DNA of 64,000 nucleotides from Nostoc sp. NIES-4103. Lineage in GTDB: Bacteria; Cyanobacteriota; Cyanobacteriia; Cyanobacteriales; Nostocaceae. This document shows positions 18,056-26,425 of the stretch, piece after piece. Below the pieces are notes generated by a model. That model was given only the letters and a program-made list of their open reading frames with translations, was not told the DNA's origin and ran no database searches. A program made the translations under genes and the position numbers. Within the stretch, counting starts at the first letter, position 1, and every line of letters begins with the position of its first letter. Where the stretch lies: positions 2,798,883 to 2,862,882 of the forward strand of contig NZ_AP018288.1 in the NCBI RefSeq assembly GCF_002368335.1. Reading direction: 5' to 3'.

Positions 18056-18409
18056 TTAGGCTTCGTTAAGTTTCAGCAATGCTTTAGCCTTAGCCAGTCG
18101 CACTAAATGTTCAAAATATTCATATTGTTGCCATGAACGTTCTTCTTCAGGTGTCAACCCAACTGTTCTATTTTTTTCCAGCAAATTGTTGATATGCTGT
18201 TGTAACGTTTCCGACGGCTTCAACGCCAAAATTTCTTCTGGGGTGGGAAGATTTGCCAAGAATTCCAATACATCTGCTAATCCAGAAAATCCAGATTGAG
18301 CATCTGCACTCCATTCCCGCAAACCCAGTTCTAAAATTTGTGGTAACTGCTCTTGCAGTGGACTTAACCGCATCGCCAATTCGTCGGAAACTTCGACTTT
18401 AATCTGCAT
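18056..18409 (-). CDS. Small acidic protein preceding HNH gene
   Basis: 117 aa from the ATG at 18409; the frame extends to 18427, but MQIKVEVSDELAMRL is the usual kind of start. It contains LPQILELGLREW, LPTPEEILALKPSE and LTPEEERSWQQYEY, a pattern I associate with a conserved Nostocales gene placed directly before small HNH endonucleases. It may be a partner or control protein of the nuclease; this is inference from gene order. Confidence 0.65.
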   Translation of the reverse strand: MQIKVEVSDELAMRLSPLQEQLPQILELGLREWSADAQSGFSGLADVLEFLANLPTPEEILALKPSETLQQHINNLLEKNRTVGLTPEEERSWQQYEYFEHLVRLAKAKALLKLNEA

Positions 18410-18597
18410 GACCGAGCTTTGCAACACTTAAAGAGATTTGCGTTAATCGTAGCACTAAATTTTGTCAACTGGATTTCTCTTCTCGCCGCTTCACTCGACA
18501 AGATGGCGAGCGATCGCCGGAATACAAGATCGCTCTTTGTTAAGATATCCTCAAAGGCGATCGCATTTTCTCAAAACAGCAATTGTGCGATCGCTCT
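18410..18597. other. HIP1-rich spacer
   Basis: GCGATCGC occurs at about 18509, 18558 and 18586. Two overlapping open frames here are HIP1 artefacts; no gene is supported. Confidence 0.5.
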
Positions 18598-19198
18598 TCA
18601 ACCCTCTTGCACCATCCAGACTAAAAAGCCCAAAATCTGGTCAACTGGCGGTAGTGCATAATCCATTAAATCGATTATCACCGTTGACTCTTCCAATTTC
18701 AAAAACCGCCATTGTGTACCATTACTAACAGCACCATAAATTGTGGGAATATTCACCTGATTGGCTTGGTTGAATAATTGAGCTGCAATCATTTGTGCAA
18801 TACATTGTCCCAACCCTTCATTGAGGTTATCTCGTTTCGCTTTCCCGACAATCACAACAGGCGCTTTCAATCTCCAGTTGTTCTGGAGAACGGCTAATTA
18901 AATAATCTACATAGCCACTCAACCCTTTGCCTATATCTACTGTAAAATCCCGACCAGAAAACAGACTCACCTGGTTACTAACAATCCGTCTCACTTCTTG
19001 CAGAATCGGGTAAATAATGCCCTCAGACTTTGCTTTTTCTGAACCAACTGCGATCGCCCAAGGTAAATCTTCTAAAATTGCTTGTAAGCGGGAACTAGGT
19101 GCGATCGCTTCAATGGGCGGTAAAAACCGTCCTGCTTCAACTGTGGTTAAACCAAACTCTTTCTTGACCTTAGCTAAGGTAAAACTGCTATATGGCAT
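18598..19198 (-). pseudogene. Frameshifted PD-(D/E)XK-like protein gene
   Basis: Two reading frames join into one recognisable protein: residues 1-109 from the ATG at 19198 (MPYSSFTLAKVKKEFGL) run to SRSPEQLEI, and the other frame continues KAPVVIVGKAKRDNLNEGLG to 18598. One extra G after ATT near 18866 explains the shift. The fold resembles a restriction-type nuclease core (GYVDYLI...VVIVGKAK); a usual E-A-K is G-K-A-K, so the catalytic Glu may be missing even in the repaired protein. A MITE starts 29 bp before the start codon. Confidence 0.7.
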
Positions 19199-19226
19199 AG
19201 TTAAAATCAACGTGCAAGGCAAGCTC

Positions 19227-19364
19227 AGGACTTTACGCAAAGGTCATGGAAAAACGAACCACAGAGGAGCCAGTGCGTTGGGCGGCTCTGCCGACTTGAA
19301 GCAACTGGCGTCGCACAGAGAACACAGAGAAATGAGAGTTTGAGAGGTTTTTTGCGTAAGTCCT
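19227..19364. mobile_element. MITE-like element with AGGACTTACGC ends, carrying nested repeat
   Basis: AGGACTTTACGC at 19227 and GCGTAAGTCCT at 19354-19364 are the inverted ends, the same family as the element at 37412-37555. The body contains CACAGAG-type sequence split by a palindromic dispersed repeat (copy C, 19266-19312). Confidence 0.75.
19266..19312. repeat. Palindromic dispersed repeat, copy C
   Basis: GGAGCCAGTGCGTTGGGCGG through GCAACTGGCGTC. It interrupts an otherwise continuous ACCACAGAG...CACAGAGAACACAGAG stretch. Confidence 0.75.
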
Positions 19365-19409
19365 AAAGCTGTATCTATCACACTGGCTGTTATATAAACC
19401 TGCTCAAAT

Positions 19410-19443
19410 ATAAAACCCTCTTTTCCAGCAAAGAGGGTTTTAT
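19410..19443 (-). terminator. Rho-independent terminator of ispH
   Basis: A 14-bp perfect stem, ATAAAACCCTCTTT with AAAGAGGGTTTTAT, and a 6-nt loop. On the minus strand it sits 27 bp after the ispH stop and the right arm gives a short U-run. It could also work in the other direction. Confidence 0.8.
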
Positions 19444-19469
19444 CTATTTTATCTAAAGTTGATTTATCC

Positions 19470-20678
19470 CTACACTACTGATGCTGTTGCCTTCAATGCA
19501 AAAATCTTCTCAATTACATCTTCTACTACCTTATCCGGCGTTGAAGCACCAGAAGTAACTCCTACGGCAATTTCCCCTTTTGGTAACCAATTTTCTGTAA
19601 TTACTAATTCTCCATTTAACTGCCGATGTTCAATGGCATTTCCTGATTGAATTCTCCCAACACTATCAATGTGGTAAGAAGGAATTCCCCGTTGCACAGC
19701 AATTTGTTGCAATTGAGTAGTATTTGATGAATTAAACCCACCAATTACCACCATTAAATCTATATTTTTTTCCACTAACTCCAACATGGCATCTTGCCGT
19801 TCTTGAGTTGCATCACAGATGGTATTGAAGCTTTGGAAATGCTGATTTAACTCAGTAGGGCCATATTTTTGCAGCATAGTACGCTCAAATAGTTTGCCCA
19901 TTTGCTCAGTTTCACCTTTGAGCATGGTGGTTTGGTTAGCAATACCAACACGTTCTAAGTCTTGATCAGGGTCAAATCCCACCGAACAAGCTTTGGCAAA
20001 TTTTTTCAGAAACTCTTCACGATTGCCACCATTGAGGATATAGTTAGCCACATATTCTGCTTCTTGTAAATTTAAGACAATCAAATATTTACCAGCAAAA
20101 GAACTAGTAGCTACAGTTTCTTCGTGTTTATATTTACCGTGGATTATTGAAGTATAATCGCCTTTTTTGTGCTTTTCAACTGTGTTCCAAACTTTAGACA
20201 CCCAAGGGCAAGTTGTATCCACAATTTTGCAGCCTTTATCGTTAAGTATCTGCATTTCTTGGACACTAGCACCAAAAGCGGGTAGGATGACCACATCACC
20301 AGCTGCCACAACAGAAAAGTCTTTTTGACCTGCTGTAACTGGAATGTATTCCACTGCCATTTCCTGCATCCGCTGATTCACAGAGGGATTGTGAATAATT
20401 TCATTGGTAATCCAGATGTGTTCTGTGGGGAAGTGCTTGCGAGTTTCATAAGCCATGGCTACAGCACGTTCTACACCCCAGCAAAAGCCAAAAGCTTGTG
20501 CTAGGTGGATGGTGACATCACCTCGTTGCAGAGTGTAATTGCGATCGCGAATTTCCTGAATTAAGTTACTTTGATATTCAGATTGCAGTTGGGTAGCGAC
20601 TTCTGCTTGATGCCCAAATCCCTTACGGTTGTAATTTTCTGACTGTTGGAGTGTACGCTTAAAGGCTTTTGTATCCAT
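19470..20678 (-). CDS. ispH: 4-hydroxy-3-methylbut-2-enyl diphosphate reductase
   Basis: 402 aa from MDTKAFKRTLQQSENYNRKG at 20678; the frame runs 18 codons further upstream but the cyanobacterial family starts here. IspH is the last enzyme of the MEP pathway, reducing HMBPP to IPP and DMAPP with a 4Fe-4S cluster. The three cluster cysteines are seen in GFCWGVERA, TTCPWVSK and ICDATQ. The protein has the extended N-terminus of the cyanobacterial/plant type and takes electrons from ferredoxin in that lineage. It is monocistronic with its own terminator. Confidence 0.95.
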   Translation of the reverse strand: MDTKAFKRTLQQSENYNRKGFGHQAEVATQLQSEYQSNLIQEIRDRNYTLQRGDVTIHLAQAFGFCWGVERAVAMAYETRKHFPTEHIWITNEIIHNPSVNQRMQEMAVEYIPVTAGQKDFSVVAAGDVVILPAFGASVQEMQILNDKGCKIVDTTCPWVSKVWNTVEKHKKGDYTSIIHGKYKHEETVATSSFAGKYLIVLNLQEAEYVANYILNGGNREEFLKKFAKACSVGFDPDQDLERVGIANQTTMLKGETEQMGKLFERTMLQKYGPTELNQHFQSFNTICDATQERQDAMLELVEKNIDLMVVIGGFNSSNTTQLQQIAVQRGIPSYHIDSVGRIQSGNAIEHRQLNGELVITENWLPKGEIAVGVTSGASTPDKVVEDVIEKIFALKATASVV

Positions 20679-20741
20679 ATGCTTTATTTTTTCATGTCTC
20701 CTCTTTTTTGATTGTCTCCCGCCAAGACCCAATTTTGGTAG

Positions 20742-20892
20742 GAAGTTGGGAGTTAAGAGTTAGGAGTTAGGAGTTAGGAGTTAGTTGTCAGTTGTCAGTT
20801 GTCAGTTGTGAAGAATTATTTCCCCCATCCCCTCATCCTCCCATGACGCCACATGCTCCACTTGGGCAAAGCCCAAGACCGCAGTGGCTCCC
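20742..20892. repeat. AGTTAGG and GTTGTCA heptamers plus dispersed repeat copy D
   Basis: 20750-20784 is an AGTTAGG tandem run, 20785-20808 a GTTGTCA run. Copy D (20846-20892, ACGCCACATGCTCCACTTGG to GCAGTGGCTCCC) sits inside a CCCCCAT-type pyrimidine run. Confidence 0.75.
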
Positions 20893-20899
20893 CCATGCC

Positions 20900-21709
20900 C
20901 TATTCCCCATTAGTATAAATCTGCAATGCGGTACGCCAAACTATATAACCGGCAGGACTCAGGTGTAAGCCGTCGGTGGAGAAGTCAGGGCGGAGATTAC
21001 CTTGTTTGTTGGTAAACAAGGAATACAAGTCAAGATATTTCACGCCTTGTTTGCTAGCCATATTTTGCAGTTGTTGATTCAACTGGCGAATTCGAGTATT
21101 GGTAATAGCCAGTAGTCTCTCTCGCCCTTCCCATGTTGCCTCCTCGCCACCGTGGGGCAAAATTGACTGGACAACTATTTGCGCTTTGGGATGAACCCTT
21201 CGTAGATAACTCATAATTTGCCGTTGATTATCTAAAATGACTTCATCCTTTACCCCCCGGATTAAGTCATTAATCCCAATCATCACAAAAATTACCTCTG
21301 GCTGGGTGCGGTCAAATAAATTTAATCTTTTTAATAATCCGTAGCTAGTTTCGCCAGAAATTGCTTGATTGAGCCAATTTCTATTTTCCGGTAATAATTC
21401 AGTGGGAAACCATAGACTTATAGAATCACCCGCCAATATACTTAAACGCTGGGGACGTTGTAGGGCGGCGATGTTGGCTTCTTGCTGAAGAATGTCTAGC
21501 CATTGCTGGTAATTGAGTTTATGACGGGGGCCTAACTCTGGTGCAACAGCTTGGGGTTGGCTGGGGCTAGACACCGAAGAAGTGGTACTAAAAAAAGCGG
21601 TCGAACGCTGCTGTTGCCAAATCAGCAGAATCACCGCCAACATCAGTATGCCGTTGGTTAACAGCGAGAAAAATGCCCAGGCAGGAAAGGTTTTAACAGA
21701 AGTGGACAC
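20900..21709 (-). CDS. SGNH/GDSL-family hydrolase with N-terminal membrane anchor
   Basis: 269 aa. Residues 11-31 are a hydrophobic helix, an uncleaved anchor or signal peptide, followed by a Ser/Pro/Gln-rich linker. AGDSISLW carries nucleophile S96, GINDL carries N147, and STDGLHLSPAGY near the C-terminus provides the Asp and His. Such proteins are lipases or acylesterases, often acting on cell-wall or exopolysaccharide acyl groups. It is flanked on both sides by repeats, so an operon is unlikely. Confidence 0.85.
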   Translation of the reverse strand: MSTSVKTFPAWAFFSLLTNGILMLAVILLIWQQQRSTAFFSTTSSVSSPSQPQAVAPELGPRHKLNYQQWLDILQQEANIAALQRPQRLSILAGDSISLWFPTELLPENRNWLNQAISGETSYGLLKRLNLFDRTQPEVIFVMIGINDLIRGVKDEVILDNQRQIMSYLRRVHPKAQIVVQSILPHGGEEATWEGRERLLAITNTRIRQLNQQLQNMASKQGVKYLDLYSLFTNKQGNLRPDFSTDGLHLSPAGYIVWRTALQIYTNGE

Positions 21710-21729
21710 GACTAGCGAAATTTAAAATG

Positions 21730-21905
21730 TAAGGGACTGGGTATTGGGTATTGGGGATTGGGGAGCCACTGCGGTCTTGGGCTTTGCCCAAGTGGAGCAA
21801 GTGGCGTTATTGGGTATTAAGTATTGGGTTTTGGTAAGAAAAACACTCTTTAATAAACAAATTCTTTCCCAGTCCCCAGTCCCTAATCCCTAGTCCCCAG
21901 TCCCC
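21730..21905. repeat. GGGTATT/CCCAGTC arrays with dispersed repeat copy E
   Basis: The GGGTATTGGGGATT array is split by copy E (21762-21808, GGAGCCACTGCGGTCTTGGG to GTGGCGTT) and then continues. A CCCAGTCCC array follows at about 21868-21905. It lies between the SGNH gene and the 3' end of the first amt. Confidence 0.75.
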
Positions 21906-21971
21906 AGCCGCCGCTACCAGTTGACTCAGATTTTAATTCGCCAGCGCTAAAAATCACACTATCTTACGAAA

Positions 21972-23393
21972 TTACTCTGAAATCTTTATGCCATCGCCAA
22001 ACTCGGAATTATAACCTTCTTCTCCGTGTTCGTTGATATCCAGTCCTTGAAATTCAGCTTCTTCCTTGACTCGCAGACCGACTGTAGCATCGATAATTTT
22101 CAAAATTATCCATGTCCCAACGGCTGCAATAACATAAGCAATGACAATTGCTGCTAATTCAACCCCTAGTTCGCCGAAGTTACCACGCAACACGCCATCT
22201 TTCCCTGCTGAGTTGACTTCAGCTGTGGCAAATAGTGCTGTCAAAATTGCCCCGACTGTACCACCAACACCATGTACAGGATAGGTATCCAAGGCATCGT
22301 CAACTTGTAGCTTGTGCTTGAAACTCACCGCATAAAAGCAAACAAAGGCGGTGATGAAACCGATTAAAATCGCTGATAGAGGTGTGACAAATCCTGCTGC
22401 TGGGGTAATACCCACCAACCCAGCAACAGCTCCTGTTGCTGCTCCAACGGCGGTTGGTTTACCGCGTAAAACTGCTTCCAATATTAGCCACATTAAAGCA
22501 CCGGCAGCAGCAGATGTATTGGTGGCAACAAAGGCTGTTGTGGCTACGTTTGTGGCTAAATTCCCAGACGTTCCACTGGCAACAGATAGGGCACTCCCAG
22601 CGTTGAAGCCGAACCAACCAAACCATAACAAGCCAGCACCCAGCAAAATAAAGGGGACGTTGTGGGGAGGGCTGAGGCGGTCAGGATGGGTTCTCCGAGG
22701 GCCAAGAACGATCGCAGCTACAAGGGCAGAAACCCCTGAACTAATATGTACAACTGTACCACCTGCAAAGTCTAAGGCACCTAAACCACCGTACAAACCC
22801 AAAAATCCACCTTTGGCCCATACCATGTGAGCTAGGGGTGTATAAACAAAGGTTGACCACAACAACACAAATAAGCTATAAGCACGGAAGCTCATCCGCT
22901 CGGCGATCGCTCCAGAAATTAAAGCTGGGGTGATAATGGCAAACATGGCTTGATAGATCATGTATGCTTGGTGAGGAATCGTTCCCGCATAGGAAACAAC
23001 TTCTGCTGGGTTTGACCCTTTGAGATAATCTGTTGTTTCTAACCCCACACCATTCAAACCTAGCCACTGCAAACCGCCGATGAATGGTAAACCTGGTGCA
23101 AAGGAAAGGCTATAGCCCCAAAGAATCCAAGTAACCCCCACGATCGCCATCAGCACAAAACTCATCATTAATGTGTTGAGGACGTTGCGCGATCGCACAA
23201 ATCCACCATAAAAGAATGCCAATCCTGGTGTCATCAACAAAACGAGCGCTGATGCAACCAGCATAAATGCTGTATCCCCTGTATCAGCAGCAGGTGGAGT
23301 CGCAGCTGCTGCTTGGGCAAAAGCATTGCCCATCAGCGGCCCTCCTAAAAACAATAGGGTAATCACCCCAATCGCGATCGCTTTGTTCAACAC
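21972..23393 (-). CDS. amt: Ammonium transporter (Amt1-like)
   Basis: 473 aa with a cleavable signal peptide (MLNKAIAIGVITLLFLGG) and 11 TM helices. It starts at GTG 23393 with AAAGGA 9-10 nt upstream. The twin pore histidines are seen in FAGGTVVHISSG and YPVHGVGGTVG, and GLAFFYGGFVRSRN is the classic N-terminal Amt signature. It imports NH4+/NH3 across the plasma membrane under nitrogen shortage. It is the third and most downstream amt gene on this strand, but is separated from the second by a ynfA-type gene and a terminator, so it has its own transcription. The overall sequence looks most like cyanobacterial Amt1. Confidence 0.92.
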   Translation of the reverse strand: MLNKAIAIGVITLLFLGGPLMGNAFAQAAAATPPAADTGDTAFMLVASALVLLMTPGLAFFYGGFVRSRNVLNTLMMSFVLMAIVGVTWILWGYSLSFAPGLPFIGGLQWLGLNGVGLETTDYLKGSNPAEVVSYAGTIPHQAYMIYQAMFAIITPALISGAIAERMSFRAYSLFVLLWSTFVYTPLAHMVWAKGGFLGLYGGLGALDFAGGTVVHISSGVSALVAAIVLGPRRTHPDRLSPPHNVPFILLGAGLLWFGWFGFNAGSALSVASGTSGNLATNVATTAFVATNTSAAAGALMWLILEAVLRGKPTAVGAATGAVAGLVGITPAAGFVTPLSAILIGFITAFVCFYAVSFKHKLQVDDALDTYPVHGVGGTVGAILTALFATAEVNSAGKDGVLRGNFGELGVELAAIVIAYVIAAVGTWIILKIIDATVGLRVKEEAEFQGLDINEHGEEGYNSEFGDGIKISE

Positions 23394-23430
23394 TTGTGTT
23401 TGTCCTTTCTCTATGAAATCAGATTGATTT

Positions 23431-23444
23431 GTATATTTAAATAC
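23431..23444 (-). promoter_or_regulatory. Candidate NtcA site GTA-N8-TAC upstream of amt (21972-23393)
   Basis: GTATATTTAAATAC is an exact NtcA consensus palindrome, centred 44 bp before the GTG start. No TAN3T -10 box occurs at the usual 22-nt spacing, and a start site there would leave almost no leader. Its role is less sure than that of the site at 26191. Confidence 0.5.
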
Positions 23445-23804
23445 AGTTTGTTACTTTTTGTTACTCGTTTTTGTCTTGAAAGTTACTCATCTTTATTTTT
23501 TTTGAAATGTTAAGAAAAATATAATCCTCATTGCAGTTCTTAATCCATGAAACACTCTGAAAAAATGTAAGTTTTGCATCTTTTTTTTCGATAATTAGGT
23601 TTTTTTAAAGCACTACAAAATTCCCAGTTTTTTACCAACTGTTCACCACAAACTAATAAAGTACTATGAATTGGCAAGACTGAGTAATTATCACCAGTCT
23701 ATGCATATAATCGCAATATTATATAATGATTGTGCGATCTATAATAGGCAAATATCAAAATAATATTTTGTATTTTTACGTGAGGTTATCAACAGGCTTA
23801 GAAC
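23445..23804. other. AT-rich intergenic region
   Basis: 360 bp between the third amt and the ynfA-type gene. It is very AT-rich, with poly-T runs near 23496 and 23580. No ORF, repeat family or clear terminator was recognised. Confidence 0.4.
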
Positions 23805-24128
23805 CTACATTCTGGGGGCAAACATAATAATTAAAACGCTGATTAAAGCTAAACAGCTTCCGATCAAGTCGTAGCGGTCTGGAGTTATGCCATCTATCTT
23901 CCAACCCCAAAGCATAGCCATTGCAATAAATACACCGCCATAAGCAGCATAGACTCTGCCAAAATTTGCGCTCTGGAGAGTTGCGATTGCTCCATACAAA
24001 GCCAAAGCAATGCCACCCAATATTCCCAACCAAACTGACTTATCTTGCCGCAACCACAACCACATCAAATAGCCACCGCCTAATTCAAATAAACCAGCCC
24101 ACAGAAAATAAAGTAGTGACTTAATCAT
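23805..24128 (-). CDS. YnfA/UPF0060 family membrane protein
   Basis: 107 aa, four TM helices, with the family markers LFELGGGYLMWLWLR, RVYAAYGGVFIAMAMLWGW and DRYDLIGSCLALISVLIIMF. UPF0060 proteins have the size and topology of small-multidrug-resistance transporters, and their substrate is not established. It lies between two amt genes on the same strand but is set apart by a terminator at 24272-24310. Confidence 0.92.
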   Translation of the reverse strand: MIKSLLYFLWAGLFELGGGYLMWLWLRQDKSVWLGILGGIALALYGAIATLQSANFGRVYAAYGGVFIAMAMLWGWKIDGITPDRYDLIGSCLALISVLIIMFAPRM

Positions 24129-24199
24129 GTGACCAATTTGTTAATTAGCTAGAGGAAAATAATACCAATTTGAAAAAAGAATGCAACAGATATTTTGTA

Positions 24200-24227
24200 G
24201 TAGGGGCGTACAGCTGTACGCCCCTAC
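24200..24227. repeat. 28-bp perfect palindrome GTAGGGGCGTACAG...
   Basis: GTAGGGGCGTACAG followed by its exact reverse complement. This is a common Nostocales intergenic palindrome; a decayed relative is at about 45343-45373. Confidence 0.8.
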
Positions 24228-24271
24228 AGTTAATCCATATATATTTGTCGAGTTGAATTTTTGAATAAAAA

Positions 24272-24310
24272 ACCGCTACTTGCATGAAAGATCAAGTTGC
24301 AAGAAGCGGT
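24272..24310 (-). terminator. Terminator downstream of amt (24478-26067)
   Basis: ACCGCTACTTGCA pairs with TGCAAGAAGCGGT (one mismatch) across a 13-nt loop, and on the minus strand is followed by a T6 run. It separates the amt transcript from the ynfA-type gene. Confidence 0.75.
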
Positions 24311-24477
24311 ATTTATTAACAATCAAAGCAAACTAAGTAAGTCGGCGGAAATAAACATAACTGTATTAAGAAGGGATTTGGGTAAGGGGAAAAGGGAAAA
24401 ACCTTTACCCTTTAACCTTTTCCCTTGACCCATACAAAACTTTACATAGTTCGGTTTAATCGCGTCTACTTACTTAC

Positions 24478-26067
24478 TCAATATTTATCCTTTGTGATTC
24501 CAGTACCATATCCTTCAGCAAATGTACCAGAACCAGTCTCTTTCACGAATCCGCTGTAGGCTTCCATGCCGTGTTCGCCAATATCCAAACCTTCCAGTTC
24601 TTCTTCTCTAGAGACTCTAATACCTAAAGTAGCCTTCAGTACTAACCAAAAGATAGTGCTGAGGAGAACTGTCATACCACCTACTGAGACAACGCCAATC
24701 AACTGAGTAAATAACTGTCCGAAGCCACCACCAGCAAATAAACCTTTTGCTGGGCCAAGTCCTTCACCATACCAGGAATAAACACCAGGGCCGACAGACC
24801 ACAGTCCAACTGCCAGAGTTCCCCAAATACCGCAAACCAGGTGAACTGAGGTGGCTCCCACTGGGTCATCTATGCCGATTTTATCGAAGAAGGTGACAGC
24901 GAAAACTACTAGCACACCAGCAATTAAGCCAATAACAAAAGAACTACTAATGGTGACGTAAGCGCAAGATGCTGTGATACCAACCAAGCCAGCCAAAATA
25001 CCATTGATAATCATTGATAGGTCTGGCTTACCCAGATACAGCCAAGCTGTAGCTGTAGCAGCAATACCACCAACTGCACCTGCCATGTTGGTGGTTAAAG
25101 CAATGTGAGTAATGGCGCTGGGGTCGGCAGCCATCACAGAACCAGGGTTGAAACCAAACCAGCCCAACCACAGAATCAAGCAACCTAAAGTGGCGATACT
25201 CATGTTGTGACCAGGTAGGGCAACAACTTGTTTATCTTGATATTTACCAATGCGTGGCCCAAGAAATGCAGCCCCCATCAAAGCGGCCCAGCCACCAACT
25301 GAGTGAACCACCGTACAACCAGCAAAATCCCAGAAACCGCTTTTTGCTAGCCAACCAGCACCCCAAATCCAGTGTCCGGTAATGGGGTAGGCAATACCTA
25401 CGAGTAAGAGGCTGAAGATTAAGAAGTCAACAAACTTGATTCGCTCTGCAACTGCACCAGAAACAATTGTGGCTGCTGTTCCAGCAAACACTAGCTGGAA
25501 TAAAAACTTAGCAGCTAAAGGTACACCAGCCCAATTGAGGGCCTTGAAGACACCTTGATAGGCATCCCCTGTTGCAGGACTGTTATCTGCTCCTGATAGG
25601 AAAAACCCACTCAATCCTATGAAGTCATTACCATTGCCAAACATTAACGCAAAACCGATCGCCCAAAAGGCAACGGTGGCCAAAGCAAACACAATCAAGT
25701 TCTTAGCCAGAACGTTAACGGCGTTTTTCTGACGACAGAAGCCAGTTTCTAACATACAAAAACCAGCATTCATGAAGAATACCAAAAAGGCAGCGATCGC
25801 AACCCACAATGTGTCAAGAGCAACTTTCAGTTCTGCTGTGGTTGGCCCAGCGGCGGGAGTTTGGGCAACTGCCACATAACCCCAGCCCAAAACAATTAGA
25901 CAAGCCAGTGGTAAGCAGGCTTGCCAACTCCAAGAGAGTTGCTTAATTCCTTGAGCAAATATCTGGAATTTGGAGTTAAATTTTGTATTTTTAGTGTAAT
26001 TACTTGGTGACAAACGCCTAATTTTTGGTTTCGATTTCTTCTGTTTGTACATGAGTTTCAACATCAT
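24478..26067 (-). CDS. amt: Ammonium transporter with extended N-terminus
   Basis: 529 aa. Residues 1-70 are a basic leader and hydrophobic segment (LACLIVLGWGYVAVAQ), probably a long signal peptide; an internal ATG at 26052 would shorten it. The core begins at ELKVALDTLWVAIAAFLVFF. Pore His residues are in FAGCTVVHSVGG and GATSVHLVCG; GFCMLETGFCRQKNAVN is the signature. It belongs to the same subgroup as the gene at 26426-27895 and differs from the Amt1-like protein. The promoter is NtcA-type (26163-26204), so expression should rise on nitrogen starvation. Confidence 0.92.
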   Translation of the reverse strand: MMLKLMYKQKKSKPKIRRLSPSNYTKNTKFNSKFQIFAQGIKQLSWSWQACLPLACLIVLGWGYVAVAQTPAAGPTTAELKVALDTLWVAIAAFLVFFMNAGFCMLETGFCRQKNAVNVLAKNLIVFALATVAFWAIGFALMFGNGNDFIGLSGFFLSGADNSPATGDAYQGVFKALNWAGVPLAAKFLFQLVFAGTAATIVSGAVAERIKFVDFLIFSLLLVGIAYPITGHWIWGAGWLAKSGFWDFAGCTVVHSVGGWAALMGAAFLGPRIGKYQDKQVVALPGHNMSIATLGCLILWLGWFGFNPGSVMAADPSAITHIALTTNMAGAVGGIAATATAWLYLGKPDLSMIINGILAGLVGITASCAYVTISSSFVIGLIAGVLVVFAVTFFDKIGIDDPVGATSVHLVCGIWGTLAVGLWSVGPGVYSWYGEGLGPAKGLFAGGGFGQLFTQLIGVVSVGGMTVLLSTIFWLVLKATLGIRVSREEELEGLDIGEHGMEAYSGFVKETGSGTFAEGYGTGITKDKY

Positions 26068-26162
26068 CCTCTAAACTATTCTTCATTGCACAAAATAACC
26101 AACGAGTTTAAATTTCGTGGTTTTTGATATTTTTCATTTAGACCAGTTGTTTGCAAGGTAGA

Positions 26163-26204
26163 AAGTTATATATCCTAAATAGGAGTTTAAGTAATTAATG
26201 GTAC
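26163..26204 (-). promoter_or_regulatory. NtcA-activated promoter of amt (24478-26067)
   Basis: On the minus strand GTACCATTAATTAC (26204 to 26191) is an exact GTA-N8-TAC, followed by 22 nt and TAACTT (26168-26163), which fits TAN3T. This is the canonical class II NtcA promoter layout. The predicted start is near 26156, with a leader of about 90 nt. Confidence 0.85.
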
Positions 26205-26425
26205 ATCTGTAAATATTTTTTTTTTATTCTTCAAAAATTATTATTTAGTTTTCATACCAGTCAAGTCTACTTCACTGAATCTTTAATCATTCAAAAAGAT
26301 GCTTGATACTAAGTTGCTATATCAATACAATGCCAATAAAAAATACAGTAGCTAGTAGCAAGCAATTTGTACAAGATACTCAACCTAACTAACAATGACT
26401 TATTTTAGGTAAAACGCTTAACGCT

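Noticed and set aside
22351..22830. 159-codon plus-strand frame
   Set aside because: Antisense to a clearly coding amt gene; Pro/Ala-rich composition is typical of a shadow frame.
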